A DNA stretch of 64,000 nucleotides from Nocardia farcinica. Its GTDB lineage: Bacteria; Actinomycetota; Actinomycetes; Mycobacteriales; Mycobacteriaceae. Made by a program: the position numbers and the translations under genes. Of the stretch, positions 50,003 to 58,627 are shown one piece after another; positions within the stretch are counted from its first letter, which is position 1, and each line of letters begins with the position of its first letter. The notes under the pieces were generated by a model. The model made no database searches and was not told the DNA's origin. It was given only the letters and a program-made list of their open reading frames with translations. Location of the stretch: NCBI RefSeq assembly GCF_001182745.1, contig NZ_LN868938.1:1984001-2048000 (forward strand), read 5' to 3'.

Positions 50003-50926
50003 TCAGCGCGACGACCGGCACGCCGCGAGTGCCTCCAGTGCGCGGGCGCACGCGGCGGGCAGTTCCCGGCCGCAGCGCTCGGTGATGTCGAGTTGGCGCT
50101 GACAGAGCATGCCGTAGGTGAAGGTGGGCTCATCGGCGTTGTCGGCCTCGCGGGCCAGTTGCACGAGGTGGTTCTTGGCGACGACCGCATCGTGGTGTTC
50201 GCCCAGGAGGTCCTGGACCGCGGCCAGCTCGGTCCGGGCGTGATCGAACCGCACCGGGTCCAGATCGCGCATCGCCTCCGCGAAGTAGCGAGCCCGGCGC
50301 ACGACCTTGCGCACGTCGTGTACGGCCGCGTCGTGCGCGTCTTCGCCGAGGGCACCGGTCACCGTGTGCATCCGCAGCCGCATCCGATCGACCAGCTCGG
50401 CGATCGAATCGTCCACCGGGTGGGTGTCCGGCCACGCGGCACTACCGTGCAACAGTCCGACCACGTCGGCGAGGTCACCCCGCAGGGTCCGGTAGCGGTC
50501 CGAGTCGAGCGCGTCCTCGGCGATGATGCGGGCGGGGCGGATCCGCACGTCGAAGTACGCGCCGATCCGGGCACGCACCGGGCCCTGCACGTGGCTGGGC
50601 CGGAGCAGGGCGAGTGCCGCCGCGATCCTGGTCCGCTGCACGTCCAGGTCGTGGAAGAGGTCGAGGTCGTAGCCGAACCAGCGCAGTTCTTCGATCAGCC
50701 GCCGGATCTCCCGGTGTCCCCCGACCGTCGCCCGGTACACGGTCAGCGCGCTGCGCGCTCTGCGCACCGCGCCGAGCATCCCGATATAGGCGGTGGCGTC
50801 GCCATCGAGTGCCTGGCCCTCGGCGGCGACGAGCGCGTCGCGTTGGGCCTGCAGGTAGGCGGCCAGCCGGGGAGCGGCGATCGGCTGCGCGTCGGTGGCG
50901 GGTAGCGGCCGGGTATTCGCGGTCAT
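50003..50926 (-). CDS. CHAD domain protein
   Basis: A 307-residue helical protein with the CHAD domain, recognised by evenly spaced His and basic residues: DAVHDVRKVVRRARYFAEAM, VRFDHARTELAAVQDLLGEH, MLGAVRRARSALTVYR. CHAD proteins bind polyphosphate. The usual CYTH partner domain is absent. It is convergent with the YtfJ gene. Confidence 0.85.
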   Translation of the reverse strand: MTANTRPLPATDAQPIAAPRLAAYLQAQRDALVAAEGQALDGDATAYIGMLGAVRRARSALTVYRATVGGHREIRRLIEELRWFGYDLDLFHDLDVQRTRIAAALALLRPSHVQGPVRARIGAYFDVRIRPARIIAEDALDSDRYRTLRGDLADVVGLLHGSAAWPDTHPVDDSIAELVDRMRLRMHTVTGALGEDAHDAAVHDVRKVVRRARYFAEAMRDLDPVRFDHARTELAAVQDLLGEHHDAVVAKNHLVQLAREADNADEPTFTYGMLCQRQLDITERCGRELPAACARALEALAACRSSR

Positions 50927-51129
50927 CGTGTGCGCTTTCGACGTATTGCGGGGACCAGGAAACCCTGTCGCACGGAACCTGAACCGACCTAGGGTCCTTG
51001 GACCTCGCGGCGCACCAGGTGCGCGAGGGCCGCCCGAGGTCCGATGGCTGCCGCCCGGCGGCACAGGTCCCTCACACCGGGGCCGTGCGGCCCTCTCCCT
51101 CGTGCCGGCTCGCGGAACAGACTTGACCC

Positions 51130-51573
51130 ATGTCCTCCTTTTCGCAACGCAAGAAGAACCGCGCCGTTCGCGCCGCTCTGGTCGGCACGGCCGGGTTCGT
51201 TGCCTTCTGGGCCGGGGCGGGAGCGATCGGGCTGATCGGGGGCGGGGTCGATCTGGGCGCCGAGATCACGGCTCGGCTGCCGTTCCAGAGCCCGATATTC
51301 GCCGGCACCGCGCTGGCGCTGCTCGTCGGCGCACCCATGACCGCCACCGCTGTACTCGCCCTCCGCTCCCATCCCGCCGCAGCGCCGACCGCGATGGCCG
51401 GCGGCACGATCTTGCTCGGCTGGGTGGTGGTGCAGCCCTTCATCATCGGTCAGGTCTCCTGGATGCAGGCGGTCTTCGGCGTGCTGGGTACGGCCGTCGG
51501 CGCGCTCGGCTTCCGTCTGGCCCGATTCCGCACCGGCACGCCCACCGGACTCGCCCGCCCAGCCGTCGCCTGA
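51130..51573 (+). CDS. conserved membrane protein, four predicted helices
   Basis: A 147-residue protein with a basic N-terminus (SSFSQRKKNRAVRAA) and four hydrophobic segments at about 16-40, 57-78, 86-106 and 110-130. I do not recognise a named family. It lies 40 bp upstream of the GyrI-DUF302 gene in the same direction, so the two may be cotranscribed. Confidence 0.65.
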   Translation: MSSFSQRKKNRAVRAALVGTAGFVAFWAGAGAIGLIGGGVDLGAEITARLPFQSPIFAGTALALLVGAPMTATAVLALRSHPAAAPTAMAGGTILLGWVVVQPFIIGQVSWMQAVFGVLGTAVGALGFRLARFRTGTPTGLARPAVA

Positions 51574-51613
51574 CGACCGGATGAACCATTCGGGCACCCG
51601 GACAGGAGCCACC

Positions 51614-52465
51614 ATGTCGTACCAGGTCACGGTCGATCGCGCACCCGCCCAAACCGTCCTGGAGTTGCGTCGGACGGTTCACGCCGATCGCCCTGGCGAG
51701 GACATCGGCAATGGCATGCGCGCCCTCTACGCCGCCGCGGCGGCCATCGGTCTCGCACCGGCGGGCGCGCCCTCGACCACCTACCGCGGGCCGATCCGGC
51801 ACGGCAGCGCGACGGAGGTGGATTTCGCGCTCCCCGTCCAGACCTCGCTCGACGACGAACCCGGCGACATCGTCGTGCGCCGCACCGAGCCCATCCTGCA
51901 CGCGCGTCTCGTGCACCGCGGCCCCTACCAGTCCATCGGTGACGCCTATCGTGCGCTCGACGTCGCGCTGCGCGAGGGGGGCCTGACCGCGACCGGTCCA
52001 CCGACCGAGGTCTATCTGGTCGCCCCCGACGACGCGGTCACCCCGCACGACCTGCTCACCGAGATCCGGGTCCCGGTCGCCGCCGACGACCTCGCGGTGC
52101 GTCTGGCCATGCCCTTCGACAGCGCCCTGGCCGCTGTCCGCTCCGCCCTTCGCGCCGAGGGTTTCGGCGTCGTCAGCGAAGTCGACGTGCGGGCCACCCT
52201 GCGTGAACAACTCGGTGCCACGGTGCGGAACCACGTGGTCCTCGGCGCGTTGGATCCGCATCTCGCGCACCGCGCACTGGACGTCGAGGACGGTCCGGCA
52301 GCACCGGTGTGCTGCACCGTCGTGGTACGTGAGGAGGAGGCGGACACCGTGGTCTCGGCGGTGGACCCGGATCGCCTGGTGGGCAGTCCCGCGCTGCTGG
52401 CGATCGCTGCGCAGGCGCGTGCCGGTCTCGCTGCCGCCCTGCGGCGGGTCGCTTCCCCGGACTAG
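51614..52465 (+). CDS. fusion of GyrI-like (AraC effector-binding) and DUF302 domains
   Basis: A 283-residue two-domain protein. Residues 1-150 are a GyrI-like ligand-binding domain (MSYQVTVDRAPAQTVLELRR, ARLVHRGPYQSIGDAYRALD, TEVYLV), and residues 155-280 a DUF302 domain (LAVRLAMPFDSALAAVRSAL, GFGVVSEVDVRATLREQLGA, NHVVLGALDPHLAHRALDVE). There is no DNA-binding domain, so it is not a regulator by itself; it may bind or sequester a small cationic or hydrophobic molecule. ATG 51614 has AGGAG six bases upstream. Confidence 0.8.
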   Translation: MSYQVTVDRAPAQTVLELRRTVHADRPGEDIGNGMRALYAAAAAIGLAPAGAPSTTYRGPIRHGSATEVDFALPVQTSLDDEPGDIVVRRTEPILHARLVHRGPYQSIGDAYRALDVALREGGLTATGPPTEVYLVAPDDAVTPHDLLTEIRVPVAADDLAVRLAMPFDSALAAVRSALRAEGFGVVSEVDVRATLREQLGATVRNHVVLGALDPHLAHRALDVEDGPAAPVCCTVVVREEEADTVVSAVDPDRLVGSPALLAIAAQARAGLAAALRRVASPD

Positions 52466-52776
52466 CTTCGCGAGCGAGGACCGAAAGTACTGCGCGGGAC
52501 TCTGATTCGGCCGCACCACTGCTGGGCATGCGCGGCCCCGCGACGAAGCAGCGCCCGCACGCCGACGTCCGCCGACGCGGACTCCGGCACCCTCGCCGAT
52601 TCGGCCGCCACCACCTGCGCGTACCGCACGTGCAACTGCTCGCGCACCTGATCCGGCGTGTAGGCCCGCCGCCGTCGCTCACCGCGCACCACCAGGACAC
52701 CGGTGGCCACCACACCGGCCGCCCCCGCCAAACCTATTGCCTTCCACCACCGCACACCGCCTAGGCTAGCGGGCAT
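52462..52776 (-). CDS. small conserved membrane protein
   Basis: A 104-residue protein with one N-terminal membrane helix (KAIGLAGAAGVVATGVLVVR) followed by a basic stretch and YTPDQVREQLHVRYAQVVAA, a pattern common in mycobacteria and nocardiae. Function unknown. Its ATG overlaps the ATG of the divergent gene in the palindrome CATG at 52774-52777. Confidence 0.7.
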   Translation of the reverse strand: MPASLGGVRWWKAIGLAGAAGVVATGVLVVRGERRRRAYTPDQVREQLHVRYAQVVAAESARVPESASADVGVRALLRRGAAHAQQWCGRIRVPRSTFGPRSRS

Positions 52777-53416
52777 GGCGGGTGCGGGGATCGATCTGGA
52801 CCGGGCAGTCGAGATCACCAGGACGGGCGACATCTGGTTGTTCCGCGGCCGGTCCACCGCCGACCGCGTGATCCGGATGACGACGAACAGCCCGGTCAAC
52901 CATGTCGGCATGGCCGTGGTCCTCGACGACCTGCCCGCCCTGATGTGGCACGCCGAACTCGGCCACTCCCTGCCCGACATGTGGACCGGCACCACCCACC
53001 GCGGCGCCCAGCTGCACAACCTGCGCGACGCCGTGCTGGTCTGGGCGCACCGCTACGGCCAGCGGGCGTGGCTGCGCCAACTCCACCCACCGGTCACCCG
53101 CGACCGCGAGGACGGCGTGCTGCGCGCCATCGCCCGCCTCGACGGCACCCCCTTCCCCTCCACCGCGCGACTCGCCGGCAAGTGGCTGCGCGGCCGCGCC
53201 CGCCTGCCCCGCACCCGCCAGCGCGCCACGCGCCGGATGGAGAACGCCTACTGCGCCGAAATCGTCGCCGCCACCTACCAGTCGATGGGCCTGCTGCCGG
53301 ACAACCGCGACGTCGACTGGTACGACCCCGGCCGCTTCTGGAGCGGCGACCATCTGCGCCTGTCCGACGGATACACCCTCGGCGGCGAGATCGCCGTCCG
53401 CATCCCCGACGCCTGA
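52775..53416 (+). CDS. NlpC/P60-like (YiiX-type) papain-fold protein
   Basis: A 213-residue protein resembling the permuted papain-like YiiX/guanylate-cyclase-associated group: GDIWLFRGRSTADRVIRMTT, NSPVNHVGMAVVLDDLPALM (catalytic-His region), and MENAYCAEIVAATYQSMGLL (the Cys). The conserved C-A-E-x-V and N-H-V-G support a cysteine hydrolase acting on a lipid or peptide amide. ATG 52775 lies 7 bases after a TAGGCT box (52762-52767), so a leaderless transcript is likely. Confidence 0.78.
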   Translation: MAGAGIDLDRAVEITRTGDIWLFRGRSTADRVIRMTTNSPVNHVGMAVVLDDLPALMWHAELGHSLPDMWTGTTHRGAQLHNLRDAVLVWAHRYGQRAWLRQLHPPVTRDREDGVLRAIARLDGTPFPSTARLAGKWLRGRARLPRTRQRATRRMENAYCAEIVAATYQSMGLLPDNRDVDWYDPGRFWSGDHLRLSDGYTLGGEIAVRIPDA

Positions 53417-53471
53417 CCGACAGCCACGAAAACCACTGGCCACCGCGCGGCCTGCCCGCTTGACTGGCGCC

Positions 53472-54290
53472 ATGATCCCGCTCGACACCCGGCCCCTGTT
53501 CCCGCTGCTGCACCGATCCCTGCTGGACCTGCTGCGCGCGCTCGAACCCGCCGACTGGACACGACCGACGATCTGCCCCGGCTGGACCGTCGCCGACGTC
53601 ACCGCGCACCTCCTCAACGACCACCTGCGACGCATCTCCGGCAGCCGCGACCGGCACAGCGGCGCGGTGTTCCGCGACGACGAAACCCTGCCCGAGTACC
53701 TCGCGCGGGTCAACGACGAGTTCGTCCGCGCGATGCGCCAATGCAGTCCGCGCGTGATGATCGACCTGCTCGCGCACCTGGGCCCGGAACTCGATCGTGT
53801 CTGGGCCGCAATGGATCCGGACGCCCCGGCCGACCTGGCCGTGTCGTGGACCGGTGCCCGCACCAGTCCGGCGTGGCTCGACATCGCCCGGGACTACACC
53901 GAATACTGGGTGCACCAGCAGCAGATCCGCGACGCCGTCGCCCGCCCCGGCGCCGACCAGGTGGAGCTGATGCGCCCGGTCCTCGTCACCTTTCTGCACG
54001 CACTCCCCTTCGCCCTGCGCGAGCACACCCGCCCGGCCGAGACCGCGCTGAAATTCGCGATCACCGGCCCGGCGGGCGGCGAATGGTCCGTCGTCTCCGA
54101 CGGTACCGGCTGGGAGCTGACCGCCGCCGACCACGACCGTTACGCCGCGACCGTGCGCATGGACCAGGACACGCTGTGGCGGTTGGCCACCCGCGGAATC
54201 ACCGTCGACGAGGCGCGCGAACGCACCGAACCCGCCGGGGACCGCGAGCTCACCGACGCGGCGACCACACTGCTCGCCGTGGTCGCGTGA
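53472..54290 (+). CDS. maleylpyruvate-isomerase-like, mycothiol-dependent DinB-fold protein
   Basis: A 272-residue protein of the actinobacterial MDMPI/DinB superfamily: LHRSLLDLLRALEPADWTRP, then TICPGWTVADVTAHLLNDHL, in which the W-x-V-x-D-x-x-A-H-L motif supplies a metal ligand, and a C-terminal sterol-carrier-like domain (EWSVVSDGTGWELTAADHDR). Members use mycothiol in isomerisation or transfer reactions. ATG 53472 is preferred; TTG 53460 is in frame. Confidence 0.83.
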   Translation: MIPLDTRPLFPLLHRSLLDLLRALEPADWTRPTICPGWTVADVTAHLLNDHLRRISGSRDRHSGAVFRDDETLPEYLARVNDEFVRAMRQCSPRVMIDLLAHLGPELDRVWAAMDPDAPADLAVSWTGARTSPAWLDIARDYTEYWVHQQQIRDAVARPGADQVELMRPVLVTFLHALPFALREHTRPAETALKFAITGPAGGEWSVVSDGTGWELTAADHDRYAATVRMDQDTLWRLATRGITVDEARERTEPAGDRELTDAATTLLAVVA

Positions 54291-54300
54291 GCCCCGCCCC

Positions 54301-54987
54301 TCACCCCAGCTCGGCGCGCGCCTCGTCCAGGCAGGCCGACCACGTCCCCGGTGCGATCCGATGGAACCCCTCCGCGCCCTCCACGAAGGCACTCGAGATC
54401 ACCACGTCCGGACGCACCGTGGCCAGCACGTCCAGCGCGCCCCGCAGCCCCGTCTTGTCGCTGTACCCGGGCACATACCCGGCCCGCCACACACCGTCGG
54501 CGTAGCGCAGCAGGGTGTCACCGGTGAACAGGTAGGTCAGGTCGTCCGCGCCACGCACCAGATAACAGGTGCTCCCCGGCGAGTGCCCCGGCGTCGGAAT
54601 CACCTCCACCCCCGCGTCATCGGTACCCCGTCGCGATAGCGGCACGTCGATCGCGGCGAACCGCCCGATCTGTCCGGCCTCCGGCGCGGGCGCGTGCAAT
54701 CGGCTACCGAACCGATCCGCCACCGCCCGAAGCATCGGCCCGGCCTCGTCCTGATGACTCAGATACTGCCGCTCCACCCCGCCCAGCGCCGCCACCCCCT
54801 CGAACGGGCCTTCGTCCCCCGGCGAGTAGAAGAGAATGTTGCCCCCGGACGGCGGCGTCCAGAGGTAGGCGTGTGTGCGCGGACCGCCCGGGACGACGAA
54901 CGCGGGCGTCTCCCACAAATCCGGCAGCACCTGCCGCAACGGAGAGTCGGTTCGGGTGTGGTCGTGTGATTGCGATGTGGTAGTCAT
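54301..54987 (-). CDS. MBL-fold hydrolase with altered metal motif
   Basis: A 228-residue metallo-beta-lactamase-fold protein. The usual H-x-H-x-D-H is replaced by YLSHQDEAGP, keeping one His and Asp. The later ligands are intact: VIPTPGHSPGSTCYLV and LFTGDTLL. It may bind only one metal or have a modified activity; related actinobacterial proteins share this H-x-D-E-A form. Its promoter has a 19-bp spacer and SoxR-like dyad (55002-55021), so it is likely redox- or metal-induced. Confidence 0.82.
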   Translation of the reverse strand: MTTTSQSHDHTRTDSPLRQVLPDLWETPAFVVPGGPRTHAYLWTPPSGGNILFYSPGDEGPFEGVAALGGVERQYLSHQDEAGPMLRAVADRFGSRLHAPAPEAGQIGRFAAIDVPLSRRGTDDAGVEVIPTPGHSPGSTCYLVRGADDLTYLFTGDTLLRYADGVWRAGYVPGYSDKTGLRGALDVLATVRPDVVISSAFVEGAEGFHRIAPGTWSACLDEARAELG

Positions 54988-54993
54988 GGCCCG

Positions 54994-55024
54994 ACGGTAG
55001 AAGCTGAAGTTTACTCGAGGTCAA
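54994..55024 (-). promoter_or_regulatory. MerR/SoxR-type promoter of the MBL gene
   Basis: On the minus strand -35 TTGACC (55024-55019) and -10 TACCGT (54999-54994) are 19 bp apart, the unusual spacing of MerR-activated promoters. Between them lies the dyad ACCTCGAGTAAACTTCAGCT (55021-55002), which matches the SoxR box ACCTCAAGTTAACTTGAGGT at 16 of 20 positions. No merR-family gene lies in the window. Confidence 0.6.
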
Positions 55025-55234
55025 GGGGTTGCCGAGCATCGGTCGACGCGTTTCCGGGCCACGGTCGAGAGCGGCCCGTCGCCCGATCGCTCCCCCGGGC
55101 CCCATTCCGCGCTGCCCGTTCGTCCGAGCGCGCCGGCGGGACCGCGCGACCCCCACCCCACCCCTCTGACCAGGCGATTCGCTGGACGAGCACACCCTGT
55201 TGTAATCTCTTGGAGCGCCCGAGCACGGGCGCAA

Positions 55235-55308
55235 CGGGCTGTGGCGCAGTTTGGTAGCGCACTTGACTGGGGGTCAAGTGGTCGCAGGTTCAAATCCTGT
55301 CAGCCCGA
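55235..55308 (+). tRNA. tRNA-Pro (anticodon GGG)
   Basis: A complete cloverleaf of 74 bases. Acceptor CGGGCTG pairs with CAGCCCG, the D arm is GCGC-AGTTTGGTA-GCGC, the anticodon stem CTTGA/TCAAG encloses CTGGGGG with anticodon GGG, and the T arm is CAGG-TTCAAAT-CCTG. CCA is not encoded. Its 3' 42 bases are part of the 45-bp repeat that bounds the downstream island, so the gene was reconstituted by the integration. Confidence 0.95.
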
Positions 55309-55311
55309 CAA
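55267..55311 (+). repeat. attL of the tRNA-Pro island (45-bp direct repeat)
   Basis: The 45 bases from the anticodon loop through the 3' end of tRNA-Pro are repeated exactly at 60873-60917, 5606 bp downstream. This is the typical core of an integrase attachment site in the 3' half of a tRNA gene. Confidence 0.9.
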
Positions 55312-55319
55312 TCAAGAAT

Positions 55320-55345
55320 GCCCCTCCGACCAGCACCGGAGGGGC
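55320..55345 (+). terminator. terminator after tRNA-Pro/attL
   Basis: GCCCCTCCG (55320-55328) pairs with CGGAGGGGC (55337-55345), followed by TTTCTTC. It came with the island, since the sequence after attR has a different hairpin. Confidence 0.7.
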
Positions 55346-55353
55346 TTTCTTCA

Positions 55354-55998
55354 TCATCCGACCACCCGCAGAGCGGGACCAGAACGGGACCGCAAATGCT
55401 CCGTGAGCTTGTCACCCGCGCCGGTGATCTCGCGCCGATCCGGGTGCAAGTACCGCTCAGTGGTGCGACTGTCGGCATGCCCGACGATCTTTTGCAGCAC
55501 GTGCAGGCTCACCCCGGCATCGGCGAACCACGTCAGGCCGGTGTGCCGTAGATCGTGCCGACGGAGGTGTTCGTACCCGAGCTTGACGACGACCTCATCC
55601 CAGTGCGTCGCGTCCCGCAGAACACCGGTGGCGATGCGCCCACCCCGAGGACCACGGAACAGCCGCGCATCCGGATCGCCGCGGCCGACCGCCTGTAGCC
55701 GATCCAGGACCAGTTGCCGAACTTCCTCGATCAGCGGGACGTACCGAACACGGTTGCCCTTGGTCCCCTTGTCCTCCATTCCCCCGATGACGACGTGGTC
55801 TGTCGACGCACACACCAGGTCCAGGTCTGTGTATCGATGCCGCGCACACGACAGCCGGACACCTCCCCGATCCGCGAAGCCGTGCACGCGGCGAAGATCA
55901 CCACATCACCCCACCCCGCGGCTCGCTCTGCCACGCTAATCACGACCATGGCTCAGCTGCGCGATCGGCTCGGCTGGTAGGTCGTTGCCGAATTTCGC
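55354..55998 (-). pseudogene. tyrosine recombinase (island integrase), truncated and frameshifted
   Basis: The C-terminal catalytic domain is recognisable: the box I arginine in FAACTASRIGEVSGCRVRG (one frame, about 55800-55900), then after a frameshift near 55790 the lysine strand GTKGNRVRYVPLIEEVRQLV, box II HLRRHDLRHTGLTWFA and IVGHADSRTTERYLHPDR with the nucleophile Tyr (frame ending at 55354). Upstream, towards 55998, the frame is further broken and the N-terminal arm-binding domain is absent. It lies next to attL and must have inserted the island, but is now dead. Confidence 0.85.
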
Positions 55999-56658
55999 CA
56001 TACAGGATCAAGGCGGCGCGCTGGCCGCAGTTGATCGAAGTACTAGTCGAATCCGGCAGCCGACCGCGGTAACCGTCCTCGCCAACCTGACCCGCCCGCA
56101 TCAGACCCGCTCACCGCGCCCGGACCAGCACACCGACCCGCCGACCTCGCCACCGCTGCCACCACCGCGAATCCATCGAGCGACCCGCACACCCTGACCT
56201 CCCACGCCGACAGCCACGACGCCGACGACAAGTCCGCGACCGTCCCCGGCACTCGCCGCCCTTCCCGAGCCAGGACCCAACGGGCAGACGGCGCCCGGCA
56301 CCAGCGCCCCGCCACCCCGTGCTCTGCCTCTCCCCACCGGTGATGCCGACCAGGCATCCAGCGCTGGCACCCTCGCCGTCACCGGCCACCCAGCATCCTC
56401 CTAGCGGTGGGAGGCACCTTCGATTCCCGGCGTCCGGCGGAGCGGATGCCACCATGGCAGGCCCTACCCGTTCCCGGCAAGGCCAAGACGAGTCACCACA
56501 CACCCGCATCACCAATTCAGCTGCCATACACTGTATTCCAGTGATACGGCTCCATGGCAGCCTTGACGTGACCTTGCATGCCCCGCCACCGCGTCCTCCG
56601 TCCAACGAACCACCGGGAGCCGACCGAGCCCCCGGTACCCCGCCAGGAGGAAGCCGTC
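55999..56658. other. degenerate island segment without a recognisable gene
   Basis: A very C-rich, Pro/Arg/Thr-coding 660-bp stretch. Several frames are open on both strands, but none shows a domain, a good start or codon bias like the neighbours. In related integrative elements the replication or excision genes lie between integrase and ssb, so this may be their remains. No repeat or operator stands out beyond TGTATTCCAGTGATACG near 56532. Confidence 0.4.
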
Positions 56659-57069
56659 ATGGCCAGCAACGTCACCGTCATGATCACCGGCCACCTCGCC
56701 GAAAACCCCGAACCCCGCGTCACGAACACCGGCAAACTCGTCACCAACTTCGCCGTCATCTCCAACGACCGCCGCTACGACCGCGACCGCAACGAATGGG
56801 TCGACGCCGCCAAGACCGTCATCCGGATCAACTGATGAGGCGACTTGGTCCAACTCGCCGGCGACAGCCTGACCAAGGGATGCCGCGTCACCGTCACCGG
56901 CCACCGCCTGACCGCTGACCCCTACCTCGGCAAGGACGTCAAACCCCGCGCCGCCCTCGAACTCACCGCCGACACTGTCGCCGTCGACCTGAAAGGCTAG
57001 ACCGCACAGATCACCCGCTGGACCCGCAACGGCACCAGCACCGTCGACGCCACCGAGCCGCCGTTCTGA
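56659..57069 (+). pseudogene. single-stranded DNA-binding protein with in-frame stops
   Basis: The frame begins with AGGAGG and ATG and reads MASNVTVMITGHLAENPEPR, then TNFAVISNDRRYDRD, VIRIN, the start of an SSB OB-fold. Two consecutive TGA codons follow (56833-56838), after which the same frame continues GDLVQLAGDSLTKGCRVTVT, GHRLTADPYLGKDVKPRAAL, ELTADTVAVDLKG, a TAG at 56998-57000, and then TAQITRWTRNG and the SSB tail EPPF before TGA. The rest of the frame is intact, so this is a recently inactivated ssb of an integrative element. Confidence 0.8.
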
Positions 57070-57634
57070 TCCGCACACGGTGACCGGGCCAGCTACAACC
57101 AGGTCCGGTCACCGAACCCGGCCACCACGACCGACTGCCGAATTCGCCTATTACTTAGATTAAAGGCGAGACGGACCAGAACCTCTCTGCGGCAGTGGCT
57201 TCCGCGTCCTTCGGCCGCGCGGCCTACCGCGGTCACTCCGCCGGCGAGGGTCACCTTCTCGATTGCCGAATAGTGCTGGGCACGTCGAGAGCCGTACCCG
57301 ACCTACCTCCCACAGTCGACCACAGAGAGGCAGGCAGTCTGCCCAGTCAACCGGTTGTCGTTACGTATTACTCCCAGCCGTGAACGAAGTCTTCGACTGG
57401 ACCCCAAGTCTTCACGAACTTTGCGACCTGTTCCCAAGTCGCATCAAACAGTAGCAACCGGCCGCGGGGCTCGCTCTGGATCCGCTTCCAAACGACGTAC
57501 CGCTTGGCGCCACCCGTCCCACCCCCAAGCGATCAGCAGCCCCTTGGCGGCAGCCATACTTTCTGTGAGATCAGTCATTCCGCGAAGCTACACAGTGACC
57601 CCTACCGGCCCGGCCAGCCACATATTTCCAGTTC
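57070..57634. other. island segment with first copy of a diverged repeat
   Basis: No convincing gene in this 565-bp part. It includes a lower-G+C stretch (57140-57170, ACTTAGATTAAAGGC) and, at 57241-57355, one copy of the about 115-bp diverged repeat whose other copy is at 58724-58838. The small open frames seen on the plus strand have no domain or ribosome binding site. Confidence 0.4.
57241..57355 (+). repeat. diverged internal repeat, copy 1
   Basis: Shares long stretches with 58724-58838, for example GAGAGCCGTACCCGACCTAC versus GCGAGCCGTACCCGACCTGC, and CACCTTCTCGATTGCCGAAT versus CACCTTCAGATTGCCGAACA. The two copies flank the unknown 330-residue gene. Confidence 0.6.
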
Positions 57635-58627
57635 CTACGCGCGCAGATAGATAGGCGTCCACGCATCGTGACCAACCTCGGCGACACCTTCGCTGTCAAC
57701 GGTGATACCACGACGTGAGGTGAAGCCGAGCTGCCAGCGATTCAGTCGGATCTTCGCCTTCTCGCGCCTCATCCACCTACGGCCATTCCAATCCGGCGGC
57801 GGTTCACCTCCTGGCTTCCTGAACCAGTCCGGCGCAAGAAAGACCTCTTCACCCCAGGCGCGCAACTCCGCTGTCCGCGCTTCCAGCTCTGCGCGTTCAT
57901 CCTTGAGCTTCTCCTCGGCCTTCGCCCAAAACCAGGTGTAGAACTCGCGCACAGATTGGGCGTAGCGCTCCAGGATCGGGAGAAGTGCGATCGATTCCCC
58001 AGCCGCCTCAAGATATGGCTTCACTTTCGGCGCCAAGCCACTCCAGTCATAGAGCGGCTTTACCTCTAATAGGAACTGGAGGTCACGAGACGTCGAATGA
58101 GAATCAAAAGAAAAGGTATCTCGTGGTTCCAATCGGGGTAGAAAGTAATGTTGCGAGTAGTTCCTTAGCTCTACGATGAACTCAGCTTCGTCCGTCTCGA
58201 AAACTTCAACGCGTTTGTTCGTGTACTCGCCCGACTCAAACTCCGATAAGGTCCTGCCAATCTTTGGCCAGATGTGCCGCAGAACCACCCGCTGACCAGA
58301 GATCAACGAGCTCGCGGAGGCGAGTGTGTTGTGGAGCAACCGCGCCAGCTCATCGGAGTAGGGGTCACTCACGGCAGAGGTGAACTGGCCGAAACCTGGA
58401 TACCGCCCTACATGCCCAACCATCTCTTGCGCATTCCGACTGAACGCATACGATGCCAGGTTCAGCGATCGAAGCTTGAGGTTGACGTGGTAGGCGTTCG
58501 TCGCCTTCAAGAAGTCGCTGCGCCGTTCGTATTCCGCGATGTAAGGGTTGGTCCAGGACTCAAGGACTTCTTCGTCCTCGTTCTCGGCAGGGGTCACCCG
58601 AGCGATGTTGCCACGAAGCACCGACAT
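57635..58627 (-). CDS. hypothetical protein of the island, 330 residues
   Basis: I do not recognise this protein. It is mostly helical and charged, with no signal peptide or membrane segment: SVLRGNIARVTPAENEDEEV at the N-terminus, a coiled-coil-like EKLKDERAELEARTAELRAW near residue 235, and a conserved-looking end RWMRREKAKIRLNRWQLGFT, GHDAWTPIYL. The G+C content is clearly lower than that of the flanking chromosome, so it is imported. It is the only island gene that is still intact, apart from the transposase. A phage-defence or accessory role is possible but unsupported. Confidence 0.65.
   Translation of the reverse strand: MSVLRGNIARVTPAENEDEEVLESWTNPYIAEYERRSDFLKATNAYHVNLKLRSLNLASYAFSRNAQEMVGHVGRYPGFGQFTSAVSDPYSDELARLLHNTLASASSLISGQRVVLRHIWPKIGRTLSEFESGEYTNKRVEVFETDEAEFIVELRNYSQHYFLPRLEPRDTFSFDSHSTSRDLQFLLEVKPLYDWSGLAPKVKPYLEAAGESIALLPILERYAQSVREFYTWFWAKAEEKLKDERAELEARTAELRAWGEEVFLAPDWFRKPGGEPPPDWNGRRWMRREKAKIRLNRWQLGFTSRRGITVDSEGVAEVGHDAWTPIYLRA

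Noticed and set aside
56659..57069. stop-codon readthrough or recoding in ssb
   Set aside because: Two adjacent TGA codons plus a TAG, with no SECIS-like or other recoding signal seen, and neighbouring island genes also broken; decay is simpler.
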